64,000 nt of DNA, from positions 226,001-290,000 of the forward strand of contig CAWZYM010000410.1 in the NCBI GenBank assembly GCA_963966185.1. The letters run 5' to 3'. This document shows, piece by piece, positions 11,187 to 19,668 of this stretch. Position 1 is the first letter of the stretch; each line of letters starts with the position of its first letter. The DNA comes from Rhabditoides inermis. Lineage: Eukaryota; Nematoda; Chromadorea; Rhabditida; Rhabditidae. Made by a program: the position numbers and the translations under genes. Under the pieces are notes generated by a model. That model had not been told where the DNA came from, did not search any database, and saw only the letters and a program-made list of their open reading frames with translations.

Positions 11187-11936
11187 CTACAGAGCGGGCG
11201 CGTCAGACAAATCTATGTCGGGGAAGAGAGCGGCGATGGCAGCCTCCTTGATGTAAGGACCCGTCCCCAGTTTATACGTACCAACGTTACGCTTGAAGAA
11301 GATGGTACGGTCGTCCTTGGTCTCCTTGAGATGCTTGAGGATCTTGTCTTTTATGAATGTGGCACGAATCTGAAAGAAAACAAGTTACAATAACGCTAAA
11401 CGGAAATCCATACTATTCTATAGGTACTCACGTTTATTTTACGCTGATCATGCGTCTGGTCGGAGGAGTAGGTAATGATGACGTTCTTCTGGGTACAGTA
11501 GCACTTCAGCGCGTCTCTGGCGGCCTTGCTGTCCAGGAACTCACGAGCCCGGTGAGAAAGGACTACCTAAACCATGTAGAGGTTAGTCTAAGCGGCTCGG
11601 TATAGTAAACACACACAACCTAATGTGAAACATACCCTGATCCGGTCTCCGTGCTTGCCTTTGCCGCCGTTGCTGACATGGAAAGCGGTATCCATACCAT
11701 AGTTTGGGTACTTGAGAATGTTCACGAAGAAATGGTCCACACTCTTGGTGTAATCAGCCTCGATCATGGGCATATTGTCTATGAAGACAGATCCCTTACG
11801 AACCAACCGGTCCAGATTCTCCAGTTGCTTTTCTCGGCGTACACTGACGGGCTCCTTGTCCATGTGACGACTGCGCTTATTGGACACCGACTCGGGGGAA
11901 GTCTCGGCAGAACGCTTGCCCAGAGGAGGACTCATC
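11187..11936 (-). CDS. Spliced 205-aa protein of unknown function
   Basis: Three minus-strand exons keep one frame: 11936-11636 (ATG at 11935), 11566-11432 and 11369-11187 (TAG). Introns are 69 and 62 bp with GTATGT...TTTAG and GTGAGT...TTTCAG. The coding total is 618 nt. The N-terminus has two basic clusters (GKRSAE, SNKRSRH) that could serve in nuclear entry. The middle reads VDHFFVNILKYPNYGMD, the C-terminus PYIKEAAIAALFPDIDL. The layout (short acidic helix, basic strand, then a D-x-T-x5-R-like stretch) is faintly like RRM-type ORF1 proteins of non-LTR retroelements, but I do not recognise a family. CTTTCAG sits one base before the ATG. It lies between two hairpin blocks and upstream of the Naiad ORF on the other strand, so it may belong to a separate element. 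Confidence 0.65.
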
Positions 11937-11943
11937 CTGAAAG
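11937..11943 (-). promoter_or_regulatory. Acceptor-like site just before the start codon
   Basis: On the minus strand TCTTTCAG is followed by G and the ATG of the 205-aa gene. This is a good 3' splice site with no evident upstream coding exon, so it marks either a 5'-UTR intron or a spliced-leader acceptor. Confidence 0.5.
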
Positions 11944-12363
11944 ATTTAATCACATATTGCAATAATATACAGCATAGCATAGATGACAAGGAGTCCGCGA
12001 GAGTTATATAATATAGAAACAATGTGTCTCGGAAAACCACTGTTCAGGTCAACGCAAAAACGAAAACATTTCATGGTAAATGATAACAGGCAGTCCAGAT
12101 ACAATCGATCACAGTTCGCACAGACCTACTCAACTAAGGGTCAGGTCATGCTGTGATGCATACACCACTCTACTGTTCATATCTCTCCTAAAAATTCCCC
12201 CTCTCTTGCTCCTTTCCTTTTCTTTTGTCCTTGAATGTATTCGTGCTAAAACCAAAACAATACACAAAATAAATAAAAATATATTTGTGTACATATTATA
12301 TATTTTGCTTTTCGTAAATATACTGATATTAGCTTCACATTCTCCCACTTACAATCGACAATG
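11944..12363. other. AT-rich non-coding stretch upstream of the minus-strand gene
   Basis: Would be the promoter side of the minus-strand gene. It is A/T-rich, with an A-rich section around 12240-12320. No clear TATA box position or ORF can be defended. Confidence 0.35.
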
Positions 12364-12490
12364 CGGCTACTACTGGCCACACTGCCTCTGGCACTAGTGT
12401 CTCTATTTGAGGCACGACCACCCTAGTATCCATATTTTGGATACGCAACATTAGCCCTATTTTGGGCTAACCCCTTGATCCTTCGGGATC
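12364..12490. repeat. Multi-hairpin block, copy 2
   Basis: Repeats the order of copy 1: TGCC/GGCA, GTGTCTC/GAGGCAC, GTATCCA/TGGATAC and AGCCC/GGGCT, followed by an extra GATCC/GGATC hairpin at 12477-12490. GTATCCA(TATTT)TGGATAC is unchanged from copy 1. Other stems differ but still pair: GGCCC/GGGCC became AGCCC/GGGCT. Confidence 0.75.
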
Positions 12491-12875
12491 TTATCTGCAT
12501 TTACATTTACTTTATTCAGACTATATCTAATCAATCCTTGTAAATAACATACAATCCTTTTCAAATTCGTGTTTTCCACTACCGGCTGAAATGCCACGAG
12601 CCGTTCCAACTAAGTTTGGTTTTCTGTCTCTCTTTATCATTCCCTCAATACCACCTTTCAATCCAACCATTCTCACCAAACCTCTACTGCATTCGAAAAG
12701 AATGCAATCTATGTTTCCCTTGGAATAGATGCTTAGTGTCTCGAATGATTCACATGAAAAGTAGCATCACTGATCATTCCATCAAGGAGGAAGGACACCT
12801 CGGGGATCTCGTTATCCCGCTTAAACCGGCTTCATGATGTGATGAGGTTATAGTAGCACAGGGGTTCTCTCGGGC
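12491..12875 (+). other. Probable 5' leader of the long PLE copy
   Basis: C/T-rich then mixed sequence running into the Naiad ORF. The 5' boundary of the retroelement is not visible because copy 1 lacks this part. No ORF or known ribozyme core was recognised here. Confidence 0.35.
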
Positions 12876-15800
12876 TTGCCTGGGAGGGCTCGGCTTAGTT
12901 GCCACCCGGTGACACGGGCCCTGTCGCCAACCTGCATGAAGTGTCGAGTCGGGGCGCTCCCTTTGATATTCTATCCGCACATTCTTTCCATTCGCCTCCC
13001 CGTGTCACCCGTACGGAGGACGTGCCTCCACAAAACCCCGGCCGTGGTGGGCCATTATAAATCACCAGCGAACCAACAGAAAACCCCATATTATACTCAA
13101 ACTAGTTTTGAGAGCAGAAAAATAGGTGGAAGACATGTTATTCAAGTACCATATAACAATGACCATATAGGTGAATCTTGTGGAAAGTCGAGATGTGTTA
13201 TTTGTCCGAAAATTAGTTTCACTGATCATGTTATTAGTAATGCTACAGGACGTACCATTTCTACTAACAAACACGCGACTACTTGTTGTTCTACCAAAAA
13301 CTTAATATATATGATTACTTGTAATCGGTGCAGGCTACAATATGTAGGTGAAACCACCACAACCGTGAAACAACGAATGTCAGCTCACCGCCACAGTTTC
13401 AAAAATGGTATTCTGAATACATATTTGAGTAAGCACTTCAAACTTTCGGATCATGATCATGAAGATTTCTCAATAGACATTCTCGACAGTGCGGAAGAAA
13501 ATCGTGACAAAACTATCCTTCATGAAAAAGAACAGTTTTGGATTCGAATGATGGTTACTGCCTATCCCTTTGGACTCAATGATCAAATAAAAGGATTCGG
13601 TAATATCTCTGATTTAAGTATTCAAAATTGTAAAATTAAGTCGCACCCCTACTTCTCTATGCAAATCAAAAATGTCAGTAAGAAATGTCGTGGTAAAAAG
13701 AGAAGAAGTCGGCCAGCAAATTATAATTTAATGTCGATATCAGATATTGTTTCGGAAGTTGAAAAGAACAAAGGCTTTTCATTGCACAAGTTTTTTAAAA
13801 CTATTTCACGAAATAATACGGATAAGTTGATTGATTTTATGATAAATAATTCTGATTTTAATAATTTGAATAAACTCACTCAACTTAAGATTTTTGCGGG
13901 AACGTGTAAATCACTTATGAAACTAAACAATGCTCAACAAACAGTTACACGTTTTCACAATTTGAAAATTAATTATGATGGAAAATTCTTGGAAAGTGTG
14001 AACATTGCGAAAATAATCAACCGTAGCTTCCGTAATATAATTACACGAGAACAAATTTATAACGATAAAAATGTGTTGAATACTAGAATACTTTACCAAT
14101 ACGATCTTCCAATTTCCTCTGTAATTTGTAACTATAACCGCTTCCTTAAAACACTAACCACAGAACGTATACGGGAAATTTTACTAGGCGATTGCATGTG
14201 TGATTCAAAGTATTCCCAATATAAAGATTCTCACCATGAACATGTGGTCACTGGTAATTTGAATATTATTGAGGACATCAATTTGAGAACAATAATGCTG
14301 AAAGGTACGAAGTTCAGAACACCAAAACTAGTTAACAAAATAGAAAGTCTTGAAACTATTCTAGAACATGTAACCACTCACTTGGATAAACTTCAGAAGA
14401 GTTATAACATTCCACTAAATACTTTTGAAGTTTTTTCATCACGAGTAAAGATGCACCTAAGCAAACGCTACAATGAAGAATATGATAAATTTGATTTTCA
14501 GTACATTAACTATTCTAAAGAAACTTTATCTCAACTACAAAAACACTTTGTCATAACACCAATAGATAAGGCAGAAGGAAACTTTGCGCTGACATGTAAC
14601 AAACTTTACATTCAAATCATGAATAAAGAACTAGGCTACGATGCCATAAACAACGTGGTGAACAGTAGTAATGAAACATATGCTTTGTATGAAAAAGAGT
14701 CCATCGACAACATTGTGCTTAGGCATATTTCTGAAACAAAATCTTTTAATACAATTGAGGCTGATAATAAAACATTACCTAGAATTTATGCGATCCCAAA
14801 AATGCATAAAAGCCCAATAAAATTTCGATTTATAACTGGAGCTTTTAATAGTAGTCTCAAACCAATTTCATTAGAATTGCAGTTGATACTATCCCATCTC
14901 AAATCACATTTTGCTAATTATTGCAAATTGATCAGACAGCGTAACAATACCGAAATATACTGGTCAATCAAAAACAGCCAAGAAGCAATCAATTCCATCA
15001 ACAATATCACAAATAAACAGCATAAAGACCTCTATTGTGCTGATTTTGCTAGTCTGTTCACAAATCTTCCCCATGGAGTTGTCATGCAGAATATGTTCAA
15101 ACTTGTAGACCTATGTTTTAACAATAGCGGGAAAAAGTACATTATTTCCGGTTATAAAAAGGCATATTATTCTAACGATGAGAATAATGCAAATAGAAAC
15201 AAATATACACCAGTAGATGTGAAATTCATGATTCAATATATTCTTCACAACAGTTTTGCAATTTATGGAGATAAACTTTTCAAGCAAACATCCGGTATCC
15301 CTCAGGGAAACAATGCCTCTCCATCGTTGGCAGACCTAACACTTTCTTTCATGGAATTCGAATACGTTAAAGCAAATGAAAATGTTTTCAAGTCTGGTTT
15401 CAAGGCATATAGGTATATGGATGATCTCTTGATTGTCCATAATCCTACAAATGATGCTCTGCAGAGAACAGTTGACAGTGTATACCATAGTTCCCTCACA
15501 CTAGAACAAACGAACGTCGGACCAAACAATGCAATCTTCTTGGATTTGAATATTTCAAAGGCACATAACCAGTTCTCGGTGGAATTATATAACAAAACAG
15601 ATGATTACAATTTTGAAGTAGTCAGATATCCGAACTACAATTCTAATATAAAGATGTCTGTGGGTTGGAACACAATGAACGGTGAACTCACACGCATTTT
15701 CAGAACATGCACAGAGACAGCTTCCTTTAAGGTTAGATGCAAACAGTTAGTGTGCAACTTTCTCAAAAATGAGTATCCGCGGAGAAAAGTAGAATTAGAA

Positions 15801-15887
15801 TTCTGTAAATTAGTTATGCGGAATAAATCAATGATGGTAAAGCATAACATTCGTGGTGTGTCTGATGTTCTATCACTAATCAAGTAA
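12876..15887 (+). CDS. Naiad-type Penelope-like RT with N-terminal GIY-YIG
   Basis: A single 1,003-codon frame. Residues ~143-228 form a GIY-YIG nuclease: NLIYMITC, then LQYVGET, KQRMSAHRHSF and a later HEKEQFW glutamate. Cysteines (CVIC at 107-110, CC at 137-138, CNRC at 149-152) suggest zinc binding within it. RT follows: LPRIYAIPKMHK (634-645), motif A CADFASLF (D723), motif B TSGIPQGNNASPS (805-817), YMDD (847-850) and FLDLNIS. Known Penelope elements usually carry GIY-YIG at the C-terminus; placement before the RT with extra Cys is the layout of the Naiad/Chlamys clade. It would nick target DNA and copy its RNA by target-primed reverse transcription. The true start is uncertain because the first ~70 residues look non-conserved. 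No stop or frameshift interrupts it, so it could be active. Confidence 0.88.
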   Translation: MPGRARLSCHPVTRALSPTCMKCRVGALPLIFYPHILSIRLPVSPVRRTCLHKTPAVVGHYKSPANQQKTPYYTQTSFESRKIGGRHVIQVPYNNDHIGESCGKSRCVICPKISFTDHVISNATGRTISTNKHATTCCSTKNLIYMITCNRCRLQYVGETTTTVKQRMSAHRHSFKNGILNTYLSKHFKLSDHDHEDFSIDILDSAEENRDKTILHEKEQFWIRMMVTAYPFGLNDQIKGFGNISDLSIQNCKIKSHPYFSMQIKNVSKKCRGKKRRSRPANYNLMSISDIVSEVEKNKGFSLHKFFKTISRNNTDKLIDFMINNSDFNNLNKLTQLKIFAGTCKSLMKLNNAQQTVTRFHNLKINYDGKFLESVNIAKIINRSFRNIITREQIYNDKNVLNTRILYQYDLPISSVICNYNRFLKTLTTERIREILLGDCMCDSKYSQYKDSHHEHVVTGNLNIIEDINLRTIMLKGTKFRTPKLVNKIESLETILEHVTTHLDKLQKSYNIPLNTFEVFSSRVKMHLSKRYNEEYDKFDFQYINYSKETLSQLQKHFVITPIDKAEGNFALTCNKLYIQIMNKELGYDAINNVVNSSNETYALYEKESIDNIVLRHISETKSFNTIEADNKTLPRIYAIPKMHKSPIKFRFITGAFNSSLKPISLELQLILSHLKSHFANYCKLIRQRNNTEIYWSIKNSQEAINSINNITNKQHKDLYCADFASLFTNLPHGVVMQNMFKLVDLCFNNSGKKYIISGYKKAYYSNDENNANRNKYTPVDVKFMIQYILHNSFAIYGDKLFKQTSGIPQGNNASPSLADLTLSFMEFEYVKANENVFKSGFKAYRYMDDLLIVHNPTNDALQRTVDSVYHSSLTLEQTNVGPNNAIFLDLNISKAHNQFSVELYNKTDDYNFEVVRYPNYNSNIKMSVGWNTMNGELTRIFRTCTETASFKVRCKQLVCNFLKNEYPRRKVELEFCKLVMRNKSMMVKHNIRGVSDVLSLIK
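12908..13009. repeat. 11-bp inverted repeat near the PLE start
   Basis: GGTGACACGGG (12908-12918) pairs with CCCGTGTCACC (12999-13009) around an 80-base loop. It lies in the part of the ORF whose coding status is least certain, so it may instead be leader RNA structure. Confidence 0.5.
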
Positions 15888-16324
15888 ATCTAATAATTAT
15901 GGCGCGCCAAACTAGAACTGTCTGCTACTGTGCCTCTCTCTTGTCTCTCACCCACTGACCCACAGTCGCCGCCTCTCTCGCCTCTCTCTTACCCGCTGAC
16001 CCACAGTCGCGCATTGTCTGCGCCCCCTATTATTTTCGCACTGATTGCCGCTGCCACATCTACTCTTCCCCCGCATATTCTCCTCGCAACGGCTCTTCCA
16101 TATGAGTTATCTGTTATTTCGATCATTATTTTATAATATTTACTAACTAGTATATGTTTGTTGTTGTCCTTGTCTTATATGTTTGTGTTAACCTCTCATG
16201 CGTGGTCATCTCTGATGAGTGCTCCGCCTCGCATGAGACTGTCCGAACAATCCAGTCAGGTGAAAGGAGCCGAAACTGGATTGTTCTTCATGTATTTCTT
16301 ATCACAACTCCCCCTTTTTCTAAT
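15888..16324 (+). mobile_element. 3' UTR and 3' end of the long PLE copy
   Basis: Non-coding after the TAA. It has a tandem pair built on CTGACCCACAGTCGC (about 15932-16010), a pyrimidine-rich section and the hammerhead-like motif. Sequence shared with copy 1 ends at 16324. Confidence 0.8.
16194..16286 (+). ncRNA. Hammerhead-like RNA with non-standard strand order
   Basis: All core elements of a hammerhead ribozyme are present: CTGATGA (16212-16218), GAAA (16272-16275) and a GTC triplet (cleavage expected after C16257). Stem III: 16245-16256 with 16275-16286, 12 perfect pairs including the A-U next to the site. Stem II: G16219-C16271 and GCTCC 16221-16225 with GGAGC 16266-16270, one bulged T. 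Stem I: TCATCT 16206-16211 with AGGTGA 16258-16263, one G-U pair. A further 9-bp helix, TCTCATGCG (16194) with CGCATGAGA (16230), encloses the CTGATGA strand. The strands occur in the order core, substrate, GAAA, which requires a pseudoknot. Hammerheads are known in Penelope-like elements; activity here is untested. Confidence 0.6.
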
Positions 16325-16703
16325 GTATTTCAGTTATATTTTCAACGTTTCATCGAATATCGTGAGACGTAAGACCACTGCGTGTCAATGTTGCATTGTT
16401 TAAAGTTTAAATACACATCTGCTCATTGACACAAGTCATGTATGCAGGTGCACGCATAAGTTCGGTCTATCACGACATACGCGTCTATTCTACAACAGAC
16501 ACAAATTGCCTCGGGTAAGTCAGTCTGCTGAGATAGCGCCTCTTCAAAAGGTTTCCCAGCAGACGTATTCCCATTCCCCACGGCAACATGACCTCTACGG
16601 AGACACAAACACGCGCCAAAACGTTCATTCACATCTGTACACACATTTCCATAATATTGTTCACTTCTTACACCTTACACTATTTCATTCAATTTCGTTC
16701 AGA
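16325..16703 (+). other. 5' region of Helitron A, start lost at PLE junction
   Basis: From about 16405 it aligns with the 5' UTR of Helitron B (from about 58666), e.g. GGTGCACGC and the pyrimidine-rich part before the ATG. The first ~190 bp that B shares with array units (TC terminus, hairpin, TATA) are absent. The PLE 3' end lies at 16324 instead, and 16325-16404 match nothing else here. Copy A may lack its own 5' transposition terminus. Confidence 0.65.
16693..16702 (+). promoter_or_regulatory. Acceptor-like site before Helitron A start
   Basis: TTTCGTTCAG stands one base before the ATG and is unchanged in Helitron B. It would suit spliced-leader trans-splicing or a 5'-UTR intron. Confidence 0.5.
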
Positions 16704-17027
16704 ATGAGCAACATCGATAAACTCTTTTCGAAGATGTTTACGAGGGCTCGTGTACTGTGCGAAGTGAAGGTGAAGACGGGAAGGATCGAGAAGATGAGCG
16801 GTGACTGTGTAGTCAACGCAGCCAACGTGGGACTGATTCCCGGTGAGTGTTCATATCAGTTCCCATTCCATTTTTTTTTCGTTTAGGTAGCGGAATCGAC
16901 GGCGCGATTCGGAGGGCGGCCGGGAAGAAGCTCACTGATGAGACGAGCGCTCTCATGCAGAGCAGAGGGAGGAACCTCGACGTTGGAGAGGCAGTGGTCA
17001 CTAAGGGCCACAAGTTGTGCAAGAGTG

Positions 17028-17111
<84 letters not shown>

Positions 17112-17112
17112 T

Positions 17113-17156
<44 letters not shown>

Positions 17157-17671
17157 GCTCTCTCTCCCTTGCTTTTTCTGTTTACGAAGTATTCCCCTGT
17201 TTAACTGTTCCTTTCAGGAATCATCCACGTGGCTGGTCCGTATGTGAATGAGGGCACGGCCCCCTCGCAGCACCAGTGTGACCAGCTCCGAATGGCGTAC
17301 CGGAATGTGTTCCAGAAGGCGGAGGAGCTTAAGGTGCAGAGACTGGTGAGTACACAACACAAAAACAATATCAAACTGTTTTTTCAGGTCGTCCCTTTCC
17401 TATCGATTGGAGTTTTCCACTTCCCTAAGGAGATGGGAGTGAAGATCGCGATGGATGAAGCGTGGAGATTCAAGAATACGACCTCTGTAAGTTACACTAC
17501 ATATCGAATTTATGATTCAACGTTTTCCCAGGCCGTGGAAGTGGTTGTGTTGGTGTGCAGTGATGCCCACATCACACAACTCGCAGACAGGGACAACGAG
17601 CGTCGATACCAAGAACAGTACGATCGCGTCGTGAGGAAGGTGCGAGAGGAGAACGCGCGGAAGATGATGGA
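16704..17671 (+). other. Macro domain of Helitron A (exons 1-5)
   Basis: Joined exons read VVNAANVGLIPGGSGIDGAI, then HVAGPYVNEG and SIGVFHFPKEMGVKIAMDEA. These match the ADP-ribose-binding loops of macro domains (NAAN-x-G and G-I/V-D-G-A-I, and the later S-x-G-x-(Y/F)-x-(Y/F)-P-K loop). The Asn and Asp tied to ADP-ribosyl hydrolysis in MacroD-type enzymes are kept, so binding or removal of ADP-ribose is plausible. Helitron B encodes the same domain with few changes. I know of no standard Helitron with this domain. Confidence 0.9.
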
Positions 17672-17676
17672 GTGAG

Positions 17677-17738
<62 letters not shown>

Positions 17739-17920
17739 GTATCTTCTGTCTTTTAAATATTTGTATCTTCTGTCTCTTAAATATTCAATTCAGGAAAGTT
17801 TCGGCGAAGGACGAGATGCCGCCATTGGACAGAGTCATGGGATTCATTCAAGAAATGATTGCGGAGAGGGGAAGCAGCATCGACCTCCTACTCCCTATCA
17901 ACACCACTCTCGTCAGTGTT

Positions 17921-17996
<76 letters not shown>

Positions 17997-18634
17997 TTTT
18001 CACTTCCTCTCATTTTCTTCCCATGAAATGTTGTTTATAGAACAGCCGACGACGTTTCCGCCACACGTTCGGAGCGACCGGTGCTGCGCAAATCATCTCC
18101 ATTCCAGGATCCGGCAACTACGCTGTTGCAGTGTCAGTTACTTTTCATCAATAAGTAATCACACGAATGTCATGTGAGCATTCAGATATCTCTCTGGTGA
18201 ACACATCGTTACATACTACGACGCGTCTTTGATCGGATCGAATCGACCAGTGGAATCTTGGGTTAGTGAAACGTATATTTTTTTATTATATTCTACCGAT
18301 GTTTTCTTCTTTAGTTCGACAAGGAAACTGTCAGACAGCTGGTGAACCTCTTCGGAGCACTGTTCGAGGATGCGCCGATTCGACTATCCGTCGATGTGGC
18401 AATCGAAGGATGCAAAAAGGTATTCAAAAATTCATTATAAATTCATTAACTTACTGTTCTAACGCTCTCTCTCTCTCTTTTTATCTTTCTTTCTTTCCCT
18501 CTCTATATCTTTATCTCTCAATAAAAATTTTATGCCTTTTTTCATAATTTGTGATCATTTAAGGGCATTACGAGTCAAGAATGGGCAGTTGCAACTCTCA
18601 TCTGTGCACTGGGCGGTTGCGAGCCTGCCAGGTC

Positions 18635-18685
<51 letters not shown>

Positions 18686-19318
18686 CATCTCTCTCTTTTT
18701 TCTCTCTTTCTTTCTCTCACTGTTATTTCTCATTCGTTTAGTCACTCCTGGAACGCCTCTCTCGTGAAGGAGGCAATGGCAGGTGCGCAGGCGAGGAAGG
18801 GAGACTGGGGCAGCTACGCCAATCTGTGTGCTGTGCACAAGTGAGTAAATCTCATCAGAATTGTTATGATATGTTACTGAACACAAAGTTTCAGTCGCGT
18901 TGTTCCACCTGGCGGGTTCGTCAATTTCAACATACATCAAGACAACTTTTGTGCGGAGAAGACTAACCAGTGAGTACAGTATGCAAACTTCTATTCATTT
19001 TCATCTCTCGTAGGTTCGCGGCGCCTCGGAGAAAGAGTGAGTATGTTGTGAAGAAGGCAACGAGTTCTGCGACTGTGAAGAAGGCAACTGCAATGGAGAA
19101 GAAGGACGGCGGAACGAGGAAGGGATCCAATCCGGAGATCGAGTACGTCTTGGACCAAGGAGCGAGACTGGTCAGTTGGTTCATCCTGTTGTCTTTCATT
19201 TATTGTTCTGTTCAGCCGACGCACGGGGAGATGGCAGAGACGGAGTGTGTGGACAAGGCGTGTGAGTACCTGCAGAGGATCGCGGAGATGGAAATCGAAG
19301 GAGCACAGATGGTCCAGA

Positions 19319-19374
<56 letters not shown>

Positions 19375-19627
19375 GAATGTTTTGTAGTTCCTGAACCGGG
19401 ATGGTGCGATGCCGATTGTCCATCCGACTGGCACGCTTCCGGCCATCCAGATACACCACCACGAGAAGTTTCAGCACTACGTCATCACCTCGTGAGTACT
19501 ACACAATTACAATACCACATTGAAATGCATTGTGTTCAGATATGATCCGGAGAAGCACGTTGTAACGATCTATGATAGCATCATAGATAACAAGGATAGC
19601 GTGAAGGATTACGTGAGTTTCTCTTCT

Positions 19628-19668
<41 letters not shown>

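Noticed and set aside
16194..16286. A standard type I or type III hammerhead
   Set aside because: Type I would need a stem III return strand after GAAAC, and type III would need CTGATGA after the cleavage site; neither exists downstream. Only the non-cyclic pairing uses all strands.
16154..16403. Small frames over the hammerhead-like segment
   Set aside because: They overlap in two frames, have no family match and lie in the PLE 3' UTR, where the RNA structure explains the sequence better.
17672..18040. Long Ser-Leu or Arg-Glu frames within (CT)n and (GA)n
   Set aside because: Simple-sequence translations of intron microsatellites that span real exons in the wrong frame.
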